64,000 nt of DNA from Geobacillus thermodenitrificans subsp. thermodenitrificans DSM 465 (GCF_000496575.1 NZ_AYKT01000013.1:33227-97226), one strand, 5' to 3'; shown: positions 9,499 through 19,933, numbered from the stretch's first letter. Made by a program: numbers and translations. Notes: generated from the letters alone by a model not told the origin.

Positions 9499-10290
9499 AT
9501 GGGACTGTTCCCAACTGACCGGTGGCTCGAACAAGACCAGGGGGATCCGCTTCGGCTATGCGCACGGTTGGTTCCGTTTTTTGGGGATGCGTCAGCGCGT
9601 GATATTCATCAATATTTGCGTCTGTATGGCATGTATCGAAGTGCTCGGCAAGCCGTTCGGCTTTTGCCGGACATGAAGGCACAGCGTCTATGGGAGCGGG
9701 TCGGCCGCCAATATGACCGGCAGCGCGCGGCATGGGACGGACCGGACGTTCCGGTGTTTTTGCTGCCGGCGGATGATGAGAACCCGAAACTTGCGCGTGA
9801 GTTTCACGGAAAAGGCGGCGTGGCATTTGCCGATAAGCTGTTTTTCTTTTTGCTGTCCGATCATCGTGACGACGAGATTGCTGCGCTCGTAGCGCACGAA
9901 TACAATCATGTCTGCCGACTGCAAAAACTGCCGGATGGCGGCAAAGAAGCGACGCTGTTGGATGCCGTGATTATGGAAGGGCTGGCAGAACATGCGGTTG
10001 CTGAGACGGTCGGTGCCGAGAAGTGCGCAAGCTGGACGGCGTACTATACAGATTGGGAGTTAGAGCGATTTTGGCGCCGCTACATCGCTCCAAACCAAGA
10101 CGTGGCCGTTTCGCATCCACTTAGCACCCGGATTTTGTACGGGATTGGTTGGTATCCGAAAATGGGCGGCTATGCGGTGGGACACGCCATCGTTCAGCGC
10201 TGCCTTGGGCGGGGGCATTCATTGACGAAACTGATGGCGATGGAAGCGAAACAAATCGTTGCTTTAGCTGGTTTTGACATCATCAAATAA
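9499..10290 (+). CDS. yjaZ: YjaZ-like DUF2268 putative zinc protease
   Basis: A 263-residue protein of the DUF2268 family, matching B. subtilis YjaZ in length and position directly after fabF. It carries the zincin signature HEYNH at residues 133-137 in VAHEYNHVCRL, with a downstream acidic segment (IMEGLAEHAV) that could give the third ligand. There is no signal peptide, so it is probably cytoplasmic. ATG at 9499 follows GGAGGGGAGGAGAG. Substrate unknown. Confidence 0.88.
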   Translation: MGLFPTDRWLEQDQGDPLRLCARLVPFFGDASARDIHQYLRLYGMYRSARQAVRLLPDMKAQRLWERVGRQYDRQRAAWDGPDVPVFLLPADDENPKLAREFHGKGGVAFADKLFFFLLSDHRDDEIAALVAHEYNHVCRLQKLPDGGKEATLLDAVIMEGLAEHAVAETVGAEKCASWTAYYTDWELERFWRRYIAPNQDVAVSHPLSTRILYGIGWYPKMGGYAVGHAIVQRCLGRGHSLTKLMAMEAKQIVALAGFDIIK

Positions 10291-10388
10291 ACAGGTTGTC
10301 CATCGGGGCGGCAAACGAACAGTCATGTTGTCCACCAGGCCGACATATATGTAGAGCAAGGAAGTGGACAAGAAGGAAGGGAAGCCCG

Positions 10389-10595
10389 ATGGTCCGCCTG
10401 TTTTTTTATTTGGTCGGTTTCGGTTTTTCAGTCGTGGGCGGTATGGTTATTATCGCGTATTTAAACATTATTACCCCGGAACGAGGCTTCAGTGACTATA
10501 TGGTTTATATCGCGACAAGAGCAGAATGTTATTTATTGCCGCTTGGTTTGCTTTTGATGTGGGGAAGTTTGTCGTTTCCAGGCCGTAGCTCATAG
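10389..10595 (+). CDS. Small two-helix membrane protein
   Basis: A 68-residue protein with two predicted transmembrane helices (about residues 3-25 and 45-62) and a charged middle segment. ATG at 10389 is preceded by GAAGGAAGGGA; an upstream in-frame start at 10296 has no ribosome site. It lies between yjaZ and yjbA in the same orientation. I do not recognise a family. Confidence 0.65.
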   Translation: MVRLFFYLVGFGFSVVGGMVIIAYLNIITPERGFSDYMVYIATRAECYLLPLGLLLMWGSLSFPGRSS

Positions 10596-10680
10596 AGGGG
10601 AAAAGAGGGCGAAATGGAATAAAATTCTGCCCCTCTGCCTATACTGATGGACAAACACGTCTGGAAGTGAGGGGTATTAC

Positions 10681-11421
10681 ATGCTTTACTTGCATGACAT
10701 TTGGGTGAACTGGTTTGAAGGCGAGGAGAATGGATACAACGTCTGCCATTTCCATGAATGGCGCAAAGACGATCAAATCGAGCTGCTTGACCAGGTACCG
10801 CTTTTAAAAGTGTCCCCGGCTTTGTTCCATTATATTGAAAACAGCTTGTCCGACCTTCCGAAACCGCTTTTAGACGATGTTTATCAAAAAGCGTATATCC
10901 GCAAAAACCATGAACGCATCCAGCTGGACTATTGTTTCATCGTGACGGATGGGGTCGGCATTTTGGCCGTCGATACGATCGGATACCACATTCCGATCCG
11001 TAAAAGTCGGCTCATTCCGCGGCAAGAGCAACTTGTTTACGAAATGGCAGCCGAGGCAGAGGAACAAAAATATCCGTTGCCAAAGTATGAAAAAGAATAT
11101 CATATTTTATCACCGGCCCCGGAACTGATGTGCGGGCTAACGCGGAAGGAGCGGCAGCTGAAACAATTGCTGTTTATGGCGCTCGATCAGCTGTATTCAA
11201 CGAAAAACAGCGCGGAAGTGCGCTATTGGTATACAGAGTGGGCACCGGAAAAGTATTCGGACATTCAAAAAATGTCGTTTGAAGAAGCATGGGAACGGTT
11301 GTATGAAGAAACAAAATACGGTTGGTCGGAACGCCACGAGCAGTTGTGCGAAAACTTGATTAAAGGTCAGCCATTTTTTGAGAAGCTTTGGGAAACACAG
11401 CAAGAACCGAAAGTGAATTAA
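10681..11421 (+). CDS. yjbA: YjbA family protein (UPF0736/DUF3603)
   Basis: A 246-residue soluble protein matching the YjbA family in length and in its place before trpS. It is rich in Trp, Tyr and Glu and has no transmembrane segment or catalytic motif I can name. GGAAGTGAGGGG precedes the ATG. It is convergent with trpS, with a shared terminator. Function unknown. Confidence 0.85.
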
Positions 11422-11424
11422 AAA

Positions 11425-11455
11425 ACGGGCAGGCACCTCGTGCCTGCCCGTTTTT
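11425..11455. terminator. Bidirectional terminator between yjbA and trpS
   Basis: Perfect 12-bp arms ACGGGCAGGCAC / GTGCCTGCCCGT with a 3-base loop, with A- and T-runs on either side. Confidence 0.92.
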
Positions 11456-11479
11456 GTATGGCCGCATTATGCTGATTTT

Positions 11480-12472
<993 letters not shown>

Positions 12473-12494
12473 TCACTCCTCCACCAAGAAAATA

Positions 12495-12765
12495 AAAAAG
12501 CCTACCGCCCCCTTTAATAGGGACGGTAGGACCGTGGTGCCACCCTACTTATTGCGCCTGATGCGCAATCGCTCAGCCCATGCTTTGCGCATGGCCCCCT
12601 GTAACGCGGGGAAACGTCCTCACCTACTGCATCGCTGGTTCAGCGGGAAGCTCGAAAGCCCATTCCATATGGCTAGCCGCTTGTTCGCACCACCCACAAG
12701 CTCTCTGAAGGCATCGCCATATGTACTCTTCTTTCTCATCGCCCATCTCGCTATTTGCTCTTTAT
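12495..12765 (-). promoter_or_regulatory. T-box leader controlling trpS
   Basis: Read on the minus strand, the leader shows AGTA, AGAGAGC and GGTGCGAA (stem I elements), GAATGG with a TGG specifier (complement at 12660-12662), the T-box core AGGGTGGCACCACGG (12531-12546), and a terminator with arms CCTACCG / CGGTAGG followed by a T-run (12495-12530). TGG is the Trp codon, which agrees with trpS. A second TGG five bases upstream of the chosen one cannot be excluded as specifier. Confidence 0.93.
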
Positions 12766-12794
12766 TATATGAAAAACAACCAGCTGTTGCAACC

Positions 12795-13169
12795 TTATTG
12801 GATTGCATACCCGGCGGCGATCATGATGAGAAATAGAAAGAGACCGGAAAACAGCAGCGGGTAGGTGGCCACAAAGTGCCGCGGGCCACGCGATTCCTCT
12901 GTTTCCTGTTCCGAAGCCGCCTCTTCGAGATACTGTTCCGCCTTTGTTCCACTTTTGCGCCATCGGCGAAATCCGTAAGCAAATCCGCTGAAAAATCCGC
13001 GCTCGTAGACGAACAAAAGCCCGCCGAGCGACAGCGGAACAAGAGAGAGTAAAAAAGCCACGTTAATGAAGGCAACTGCTGTCCACGTCCCTTGCCAAGA
13101 AATGATCAGCCCGCTCGCTAGCAACATCGCGGCAATGAGCCATCCGGTTCGAACAGCAATCTGTTTCAC
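12795..13169 (-). CDS. Small membrane protein (DUF3899-like)
   Basis: A 124-residue protein with three predicted hydrophobic helices: about residues 8-25, 32-54 and 103-122. A basic then acidic cytoplasmic segment (RRWRKSGTKAEQYLEEAASE) lies between helices 2 and 3. This layout resembles DUF3899 membrane proteins, though the assignment is from memory of the pattern only. It ends just upstream of the trpS T-box and is divergent from oppA. Confidence 0.65.
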   Translation of the reverse strand: MKQIAVRTGWLIAAMLLASGLIISWQGTWTAVAFINVAFLLSLVPLSLGGLLFVYERGFFSGFAYGFRRWRKSGTKAEQYLEEAASEQETEESRGPRHFVATYPLLFSGLFLFLIMIAAGYAIQ

Positions 13170-13326
13170 GTCGTTTCTCCCGCCTTTCTGCTTGCCGATT
13201 TTATTGTACCATAAAACGATCAGGTGAAAAGATTGTTAAAAAAGTTATATCAAAAAATACACCTCTATCTTGGAAACAAAGGAGTAATTTGTTCTGGCGA
13301 TGATAAAAAAAGGAAAAAAACTATAT

Positions 13327-13340
13327 TGTAAGCGTTTTCT
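13327..13340 (+). promoter_or_regulatory. cre-like site upstream of oppA
   Basis: TGTAAGCGTTTTCT agrees with the CcpA operator consensus TGWAANCGNTNWCA except at the last base. It lies 24 bp upstream of the first opp promoter, a position usable for carbon-catabolite control. Inferred from sequence only. Confidence 0.5.
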
Positions 13341-13363
13341 AAAGCATCTATAGAAATTTATTA

Positions 13364-13537
13364 TTTACAAGGTTGGCAAAAGTTTGTACAATGCAATTAA
13401 GTCGATATTCCTATATTTTATAAGTAATTAGAAAACTTTTTATTGAATAAAACAAAAAAATTCTTTTCAAATATATTAATAGTCGGTATAATAGGCTTGT
13501 AGGTACAATCTTCTGAAACCTAATAGTTCAGAAGATT
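13364..13537 (+). promoter_or_regulatory. Tandem opp promoters and a leader stem-loop
   Basis: Promoter 1 is TTTACA (13364) - 17 bp - TACAAT (13387). Promoter 2 is TTTTCA (13464) - 17 bp - TATAAT (13487). About 8 bp after the expected start of promoter 2 lies a perfect 11-bp inverted repeat, AATCTTCTGAA / TTCAGAAGATT (13507-13517, 13527-13537), so the transcript would begin almost at a hairpin. The rest of the 400-bp AT-rich intergenic region shows only the cre-like site. Confidence 0.65.
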
Positions 13538-13573
13538 TGTAATAAAATACATAAGTTTTAAGGGGGGTTTTTA

Positions 13574-15223
13574 GTGAAGAAGCGATTTTCTTTATTCCTC
13601 GTTCTGCTTCTCGCGCTGTCTACGTTCTTAGCAGCGTGTGGCGGGGGCGGGGACGACAAAGCCCAAGGCGGTGAAAGCGGCGAAAAGCCGGCGGAGAAGA
13701 AGGAGCAAGTGCTGAACTTGCTTGATTCTTCAGAAATTCCGTCGCTTGACTCAGCGCTCGCTACCGACCAAGTATCGTTTATCGTGTTGAACAACGTCAT
13801 GGAAGGTCTGTACCGTTTAGGAAAAGACAACAAGCCGGTTCCTGGGGTGGCGGAAAGCCATGAGGTGAGCGAAGACGGCAAAACGTATACGTTCAAGCTT
13901 CGCAAAGATGCTAAATGGTCGAACGGTGACCCGGTGACGGCGCATGACTTTGTGTTCGCTTGGAAACGGGTGCTTGATCCGAAAACGAAGTCTGAATATG
14001 CGTACATCATGTACGACATTAAAAATGCGGAAGAAGTCAACACCGGCAAATTGCCAGTTGACCAGCTCGGTGTCAAAGCGCTTGACGACTACACGCTCCA
14101 AGTGGAGCTGAAAAACCCGGTTCCGTATTTCGTCAGCTTGACGGTATTCGGTTCGTTCATGCCGCAAAACGAAAAATTCGTGACAGCTCAAGGCGACAAG
14201 TACGGTTTGGAAGCGAACACGACGCTCTACAACGGTCCGTTCGTCTTAAGCGAATGGAAACACGAGCAAGGCTGGACATATGAGAAAAACCCGAATTACT
14301 GGGATAAAGATACAGTTAAGCTCGAAAAAATCAATGTGAAAGTCGTAAAAGACACCGCAACGGCTGTCAACTTGTATGAAACGAAACAAGTTGACCGTGT
14401 CGGTTTGTCGGCTGAATTTGTTGATAAGTATAAAAACGACAAAAACTTCAAAACGGAATTGGAGCCATCTCTCTTCTGGCTGCGCATGAACACGAAAAAT
14501 GAGCCGTTAAACAATGTGAATGCGCGCAAAGCAATTGCGATGGCCATCGACCGCCAAGCAATGGTGGATACGCTGCTTAACAACGGTTCGATTGTAGCGA
14601 ACTTTACTGTCCCGAAAGATTTCGTTACAGGCCCGGATGGCAAAGACTTCCGCGATGCAAACGGTGACTTAGTGTCGTACAATGTGGACGAAGCGAAAAA
14701 ACTGTGGGAGCAAGCGAAAAAAGAGCTTGGCAAAGACAATTTCACGATTGAGCTGTTAAACTATGACAGCGACAGCTCGAAGAAAATTGGCGAGTACATC
14801 AAAGAAGAATTGGAGAAAAACTTGGAGGGCTTGACGGTCAACATTAAACAGCAACCGTTCCAACAAAAACTTGACCTCGAAAGCAAAATGCAATTTGACT
14901 TGTCATTCTCTGGTTGGGGTCCGGACTATCAAGACCCGATGACGTTCCTTGATTTGTGGACGACAAATAACCCGCACAACCAAACGGGTTGGTCGAATGC
15001 TGAATACGACAAGTTGATTAAAGATGCAAAAACAACGTTGCTTGGCGATTTGCAAGCTCGTTGGGATGCGATGCTGAAAGCAGAAAAGATCGTCTTTGAA
15101 GAAATGCCGATTGCTCCGCTCTATCAGCGTGGCCTCGCTTACCTAGAACGCGAGTATGTAAAAGATATCATTACTCACCCGTTTGGCGGCGACTACAGCT
15201 ACAAATGGGCCTATATCGAGTAA
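13574..15223 (+). CDS. oppA: Oligopeptide ABC transporter substrate-binding lipoprotein
   Basis: Extracellular peptide-binding protein (SBP_bac_5 family) of the Opp importer, anchored by a lipid. It has 549 residues. The signal peptide MKKRFSLFLVLLLALSTFL ends in lipobox LAAC, so the mature protein starts at Cys23, followed by a Gly/Asp/Lys/Glu linker. The family pattern (HDFVFAWKRVLDP; YNGPFVLSEW) is clear. The start is GTG at 13574 after AAGGGGGG. It is the first gene of oppABCDF. In Bacillus, Opp feeds peptides to nutrition, competence and sporulation signalling. A terminator-like hairpin follows directly. Confidence 0.95.
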   Translation: MKKRFSLFLVLLLALSTFLAACGGGGDDKAQGGESGEKPAEKKEQVLNLLDSSEIPSLDSALATDQVSFIVLNNVMEGLYRLGKDNKPVPGVAESHEVSEDGKTYTFKLRKDAKWSNGDPVTAHDFVFAWKRVLDPKTKSEYAYIMYDIKNAEEVNTGKLPVDQLGVKALDDYTLQVELKNPVPYFVSLTVFGSFMPQNEKFVTAQGDKYGLEANTTLYNGPFVLSEWKHEQGWTYEKNPNYWDKDTVKLEKINVKVVKDTATAVNLYETKQVDRVGLSAEFVDKYKNDKNFKTELEPSLFWLRMNTKNEPLNNVNARKAIAMAIDRQAMVDTLLNNGSIVANFTVPKDFVTGPDGKDFRDANGDLVSYNVDEAKKLWEQAKKELGKDNFTIELLNYDSDSSKKIGEYIKEELEKNLEGLTVNIKQQPFQQKLDLESKMQFDLSFSGWGPDYQDPMTFLDLWTTNNPHNQTGWSNAEYDKLIKDAKTTLLGDLQARWDAMLKAEKIVFEEMPIAPLYQRGLAYLEREYVKDIITHPFGGDYSYKWAYIE

Positions 15224-15246
15224 TTCGTTTTCTAAAGAATGCCAAG

Positions 15247-15279
15247 GAGAGTATATGCGAGGGCATATACTCTCTTTTT
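15247..15279 (+). terminator. Intra-operon terminator between oppA and oppB
   Basis: Perfect 12-bp arms GAGAGTATATGC / GCATATACTCTC with a GAGG loop, followed by TTTTT. It probably lets part of the transcripts through, so that OppA is made in excess over the membrane complex. Confidence 0.85.
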
Positions 15280-15368
15280 GGCTGTCAAGGCGAAAAATGT
15301 CGAAAAAAGCAAAATGTTAAGAGATTATTAACAGTAAAGTTTAGGAAATCAATAGGGGAGGTGCAGCC

Positions 15369-16298
15369 ATGGCGCGGTATACGATTCAACGGATCGTGTA
15401 TATGGTGATTACGTTGTTCATTATTGCCACCCTGACGTTCTTTTTAATGAAGCTGTTGCCTGGTTCGCCGCTGCAAAACCAGGAAAAATTGACGCCAGAA
15501 CAGCGGGCGCTCATTTTAAAAGAATATGGGTTGGATAAGCCAGTGCCTGTGCAGTACGTGCAATATTTAGGCAATTTGTTGCAAGGGGATTTAGGGGTTT
15601 CGTTCCAGTACGACAACCGTCCAGTGACAGAATTGATCGGTGACCGGATCGGCCCATCGGCCCAGCTAGGGTTTCAAGCGATTGTGTTTGGCACGATTGT
15701 CGGATTAGTGCTTGGTATTTTTGCAGCTATTCGTCATAACAGTTGGGAAGACTATACGGCCACGGTCATTGCTGTCATCGGAATTTCCGTTCCGTCGTTT
15801 GTGTTGGCTGGATTTTTGCAATATTTTATCGGCGTGAAGCTACAGTGGCTGCCGGTCGCTTTTTGGGAAGGGTTTAAATATACGATCATGCCGACATTGG
15901 CGCTATCCGTCGGTGTTATTGCCAACATCGCCCGTTTTATGCGGACTGAAATGCTTGAAGTGTTAAGTTCTGATTACATTTTAACGGCTCGGGCAAAAGG
16001 GATTAGCAATGCCGGGGTTGTGGTTAAGCACGCCATCCGCAATTCGCTTATCCCCGTGATCACCATTCTCGGTCCGATGGCCGTGAACTTGATGACAGGG
16101 ACGCTCGTTATTGAGAAAATTTTTGCGGTTCCAGGGCTTGGTGAGCAGTTTGTTCGTTCCATCGAGTTGAACGACTATCCGGTCATTATGGGAACGACGT
16201 TGTTTTACTCGGCATTATTAATCTTTGTCATTTTTATCGTGGACATCCTCTATGGAATTGTTGATCCACGCATCCGGTTAGCGGGAGGGAAGAAATAA
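15369..16298 (+). CDS. oppB: Oligopeptide ABC transporter permease OppB
   Basis: Inner-membrane permease subunit, 309 residues, with about six transmembrane helices. The EAA loop that contacts the ATPases is visible in the region LTARAKGISNAGVVVKHAIR, ending in the hydrophobic PVITILGPMAV. The N-terminus (RYTIQRIVYMVITLF) is typical of DppB/OppB proteins. ATG at 15369 follows GGGGAGGTG. The stop codon shares one base with the oppC start, implying translational coupling. Confidence 0.95.
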   Translation: MARYTIQRIVYMVITLFIIATLTFFLMKLLPGSPLQNQEKLTPEQRALILKEYGLDKPVPVQYVQYLGNLLQGDLGVSFQYDNRPVTELIGDRIGPSAQLGFQAIVFGTIVGLVLGIFAAIRHNSWEDYTATVIAVIGISVPSFVLAGFLQYFIGVKLQWLPVAFWEGFKYTIMPTLALSVGVIANIARFMRTEMLEVLSSDYILTARAKGISNAGVVVKHAIRNSLIPVITILGPMAVNLMTGTLVIEKIFAVPGLGEQFVRSIELNDYPVIMGTTLFYSALLIFVIFIVDILYGIVDPRIRLAGGKK

Positions 16299-17317
16299 TG
16301 GCGAAACAACAATACGATCAGCTTTCACCGGAATGGTTTCAGCCCGCCCCGCCGAACGTCGGCGAACAAGAAAAAATCAATCGTCCAAGCTTGACGTTTT
16401 GGCATGACGTATGGCTTCGCCTGCGTGAAAACAAAGCGGCGATCGCCGGGATGATCATGATTGTCATTTTGGCTTTACTGGCGATTTTTGCGCCGATGGC
16501 CAGTGAACGTTCATATAAAGCACAAAACTTAAGCCATGCGAAACTGCCGCCGAAAGTCCCGGTTTTGGAGAATATTAGCTGGCTTAATTTAGATGGAAAA
16601 GACCCTAATGGCGTCGACGTCTATAAAGAGCGCGGCGTCAAAGAGTACTACTGGTTTGGTACCGATGATTTAGGCCGCGACTTATGGGTGAGAACGTGGT
16701 ATGGCACCCGCATTTCGCTTTACATAGGATTACTCGCTGCTGTGATTGATTTGTTTATCGGCATTGCCTACGGCGGTATTTCCGGTTATTACGGCGGCCG
16801 TGTCGATAACGCAATGCAGCGGGTCATTGAGATTTTAAACGGTATTCCGTATTTGATCGTCGTTATTTTATTTATCTTAATTTTTGAGCCGGGGATTATT
16901 TCGATTACACTGGCGATGGTTATCACCGGTTGGACGACGATGGCGCGTATTGTGCGCGGGCAAATTTTGAAGCTAAAAAACATGGAATATGTGCTCGCTG
17001 CACGGACGCTAGGAGCGTCTAACTCACGGCTCATTTTTAAACATTTGATTCCGAACGTCATGGGCCCGATTATTATTACGACAATGTTTACGATTCCATC
17101 GGCCATTTTTACGGAGGCGTTTTTGAGCTTTATCGGCCTTGGTATCCGTCCGCCGGAAGCATCGCTCGGTTCACTCGTTAACGAAGGGTATAAGTCCATT
17201 CAAACGTACCCGCATTTAATTATTATCCCGTCGATCGTCATTAGCTTGCTTATTCTGAGCTTCAACCTTGTCGCTGACGGGCTGCGCGATGCGCTTGACC
17301 CGAAAATGCGCAAATAA
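16298..17317 (+). CDS. oppC: Oligopeptide ABC transporter permease OppC
   Basis: Second permease subunit, 339 residues. The N-terminal cytoplasmic extension (about 45 residues) precedes the first helix, as usual in OppC/DppC, and a large extracytoplasmic loop (residues about 70-125) separates helix 1 from the remaining five. The EAA motif lies in LAARTLGASNSRLIFKHLIP. It pairs with OppB to form the translocation path and is coupled to oppB by a 1-base overlap. Confidence 0.95.
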   Translation: MAKQQYDQLSPEWFQPAPPNVGEQEKINRPSLTFWHDVWLRLRENKAAIAGMIMIVILALLAIFAPMASERSYKAQNLSHAKLPPKVPVLENISWLNLDGKDPNGVDVYKERGVKEYYWFGTDDLGRDLWVRTWYGTRISLYIGLLAAVIDLFIGIAYGGISGYYGGRVDNAMQRVIEILNGIPYLIVVILFILIFEPGIISITLAMVITGWTTMARIVRGQILKLKNMEYVLAARTLGASNSRLIFKHLIPNVMGPIIITTMFTIPSAIFTEAFLSFIGLGIRPPEASLGSLVNEGYKSIQTYPHLIIIPSIVISLLILSFNLVADGLRDALDPKMRK

Positions 17318-17338
17318 TGGATGGAAGGGGTGAAAACG

Positions 17339-18400
17339 ATGGAGAAAATTTTACAAGTGAACGATTTACACATTTCCTTCGATATCCATGCCGGCGAGGT
17401 GCAAGCGGTCCGCGGTGTGACGTTTGATTTGTATAAAGGGGAAACGTTGGCGATCGTCGGTGAGTCGGGATCTGGAAAATCGGTGACATCGAAAGCGCTC
17501 ATGCGCTTGTTGCCGACGCCGCCAAGCCGCATTAAACAAGGGGAAATTTTATTTGAAGGAAAAGACTTGACGAAGCTGACGGACAAGGAAATGCAGGAGA
17601 TTCGCGGGAAAAAAATCTCGATGATTTTCCAAGACCCGATGACATCGCTCAATCCAACGATGACGATCGGAAAACAAATTATGGAAGCCATTTTAAAACA
17701 TCAAAATTTATCAAAAGATGAGGCACGCAAACGGGCGATTGAGCTGTTGCAACTTGTCGGCATTAAAAACGCCGAATTGCGCATGAAACAATATCCGCAT
17801 CAATTTTCCGGCGGAATGCGTCAGCGCGTTGTGATCGCTATAGCGTTAGCGTGCAACCCGAAAATTTTAATTGCTGATGAGCCGACGACCGCGCTTGATG
17901 TAACGATTCAAGCACAAATTTTGGAACTCATGAAAGACCTTCAGAAAAAGCTTGGCATGTCGATCATTTTTATTACCCATGATTTAGGAGTCGTTGCTAA
18001 CATGGCCGATCGTGTGGCGGTCATGTACGCTGGTAAAATCGTCGAAATGGGCACGGTTGATGAAATTTTTTACAATCCGAAGCATCCGTACACATGGGGT
18101 CTGCTTGCGTCGATGCCGAGCCTTGACCATAAAGATACCGAGCTGTATTCGATCCCGGGTTCGCCGCCAGATTTGTTAAACCCGCCAAAAGGTGATGCCT
18201 TCGCGCCGCGCAACCCGTACGCGTTAAAAATCGACTATGAGCTTGAGCCGCCGATGTTTCAAGTGTCGGACACGCATTATGCGGCGACATGGCTGTTGCA
18301 CGAGCTGGCGCCGAAAGTTGAACCGCCGGCCATTGTGCGCGAACGGATGAAACAGTTTGCTGACATCGTTGCCCGGAAAGGAGGCAAACCGCGTGGCTAA
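17339..18400 (+). CDS. oppD: Oligopeptide ABC transporter ATPase OppD
   Basis: One of two nucleotide-binding subunits, 353 residues. Walker A is GESGSGKS, the signature [12 protein letters not shown] and Walker [14 protein letters not shown], followed by the H-loop ITHD. The C-terminal extension with the oligopeptide-transporter motif ([16 protein letters not shown]) marks the Opp/Dpp subclass. ATG at 17339 is preferred to that at 17321, because GGAAGGGGTG lies at the right distance. The stop overlaps oppF by 8 bp. Confidence 0.95.
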   Translation: MEKILQVNDLHISFDIHAGEVQAVRGVTFDLYKGETLAIVGESGSGKSVTSKALMRLLPTPPSRIKQGEILFEGKDLTKLTDKEMQEIRGKKISMIFQDPMTSLNPTMTIGKQIMEAILKHQNLSKDEARKRAIELLQLVGIKNAELRMKQYPHQFSGGMRQRVVIAIALACNPKILIADEPTTALDVTIQAQILELMKDLQKKLGMSIIFITHDLGVVANMADRVAVMYAGKIVEMGTVDEIFYNPKHPYTWGLLASMPSLDHKDTELYSIPGSPPDLLNPPKGDAFAPRNPYALKIDYELEPPMFQVSDTHYAATWLLHELAPKVEPPAIVRERMKQFADIVARKGGKPRG

Positions 18401-19328
18401 ACAAAAACTGCTTGAAGTGAAAAACTTAAAACAATACTTCCCAGCCGGCCGCGGTGAAGTCGTCAAAGCAGTCGACGGGGTGACCTTTGACATTTATAAA
18501 GGAGAAACGTTCGGCCTTGTCGGAGAGTCGGGCTGCGGCAAGTCGACAACAGGGCGGACGATCATTCGGTTATATGATGCGACAGACGGGGAAGTGCTGT
18601 TTAACGGCGTCAGTGTGCACGGAAAAAAATCAAAAAAAGAGCTAAAAGAGTTAAACCGGAAAATGCAAATGATTTTCCAAGACCCGTATGCCTCCCTCAA
18701 CCCGCGAATGACGGTTGCTGATATTATTGCCGAGGGCATTGATATCCATGGGCTGGCAAAAACAAAAGAAGAGCGGATGCAGCGCGTCTATGAGTTGCTC
18801 GAGACGGTCGGCTTAAACCGTGAGCATGCCAGTCGTTATCCGCACGAGTTTTCCGGCGGTCAGCGCCAGCGGATTGGTATCGCCCGAGCGCTCGCGGTCG
18901 AACCGGAATTCATCATCGCCGACGAGCCGATTTCCGCCCTTGATGTATCGATCCAAGCGCAAGTCGTAAACTTGTTGAAGCGACTGCAACGCGAAAAAGG
19001 GTTGACGTATTTATTTATTGCCCATGATCTATCGATGGTGAAGTACATCAGCGACCGGATCGGAGTCATGTATTTCGGGAAAATGGTCGAGCTCGCCGAG
19101 TCGGAAGAGTTGTACCGCAACCCGATCCATCCGTATACAAAAGCGTTGCTCTCCGCGATTCCGCTTCCGGATCCGGAAACGGAGCGAACGCGCAAACGGA
19201 TCGTCTACGACCCCGCGCAGCATGGTTATAAAGACGGGGAAGAACTCGAATTTCGCGAAATTACGCCAGGGCATTTCGTGCTTTGCTCAGAAGAAGAGTA
19301 TAAGCGGTATCGGGCGATGTATGCCTAA
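18393..19328 (+). CDS. oppF: Oligopeptide ABC transporter ATPase OppF
   Basis: Second ATPase subunit, 311 residues, pairing with OppD. Walker A GESGCGKS, signature [15 protein letters not shown] and Walker [13 protein letters not shown] are intact, and the C-terminus has the Opp-type [12 protein letters not shown] extension. The start is GTG at 18393 with AAAGGAGG upstream, overlapping oppD by 8 bp. Upstream in-frame codons (from 18357) lie inside oppD and lack a site. It is the last gene of the operon; I see no convincing terminator after it. Confidence 0.94.
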   Translation: MAKQKLLEVKNLKQYFPAGRGEVVKAVDGVTFDIYKGETFGLVGESGCGKSTTGRTIIRLYDATDGEVLFNGVSVHGKKSKKELKELNRKMQMIFQDPYASLNPRMTVADIIAEGIDIHGLAKTKEERMQRVYELLETVGLNREHASRYPHEFSGGQRQRIGIARALAVEPEFIIADEPISALDVSIQAQVVNLLKRLQREKGLTYLFIAHDLSMVKYISDRIGVMYFGKMVELAESEELYRNPIHPYTKALLSAIPLPDPETERTRKRIVYDPAQHGYKDGEELEFREITPGHFVLCSEEEYKRYRAMYA

Positions 19329-19446
19329 ACAGCGCGATTGACTGAAAGGGACTGTTCCTATGAGCACGAAAAAGCGCCGTCTCTTCACCGACGCTTGATG
19401 CGAACGGAGAAGCAGGCGGCGCAATATTATACACTTGTTTCTGGCG

Positions 19447-19629
19447 TTATTTTTTTCCTCCGACGAAATTCCACCCTTGCTGGATGCGGCGTGAAGCCTC
19501 AACATGTTTCTCTCTCTTGTTTCGGCCGAATAACCGTTCTCCAATCGTGTTGCTCATGCTCCCCATCAAGGCAGTGATGCCGACGATCAGTGCTGAAGCA
19601 ATGACAAAGTCAACAAAATAGTCGGCCAT
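19447..19629 (-). CDS. Small membrane protein of unknown function
   Basis: A 60-residue protein with one hydrophobic segment (residues about 6-26) and a basic C-terminal tail (RNKREKHVEASRRIQQGWN). GGGAGGAAG precedes the ATG on the coding strand, which supports real translation. It is convergent with oppF and divergent from spx. No family recognised. Confidence 0.6.
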   Translation of the reverse strand: MADYFVDFVIASALIVGITALMGSMSNTIGERLFGRNKREKHVEASRRIQQGWNFVGGKK

Positions 19630-19751
19630 ATGTTCTTCCTCCCTTTTTCTCTTCTATTTTGATTGTAGAGGATTTTCCTCCCTATTGGAAGGGGGGCAAA
19701 GAAAATTGCATTAATCGTTGAAAAACTATATCTTTTTCCGTGGATTTATTG

Positions 19752-19925
19752 TATAATATATCATGTTAAAGTCATTTCAATTTGTAAATGATTAACAAGA
19801 CGGCCGGCCACTAGGCAGGTGGTATAGGCCGTATCACTATGCCGTCAAGCGTATGAAAGTGGCATAGTTGTATGCGCCCGTCAGCTGACGGGCGGGGGAA
19901 GCAAGGGATTCCTTGTAAAAAGGAG
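19752..19925 (+). ncRNA. Structured spx leader RNA (no known family recognised)
   Basis: Between TATAAT (19752-19757; no clear -35 box) and the spx ribosome site lie four consecutive stems. (1) ACGGCC / GGCCGT (19800-19805, 19827-19832) encloses a small CCAC / GTGG hairpin. (2) ACTATGCC / GGCATAGT (19836-19843, 19861-19868). (3) CGCCCGTC / GACGGGCG with an AGCT loop (19875-19894). (4) CAAGG / CCTTG (19902-19906, 19911-19915), just before AAAAAGGAGTG. No T-run follows stem 3, so any control is more likely at translation or stability. It matches no riboswitch signature I know. Confidence 0.6.
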
Positions 19926-19933
19926 TGATCAAA

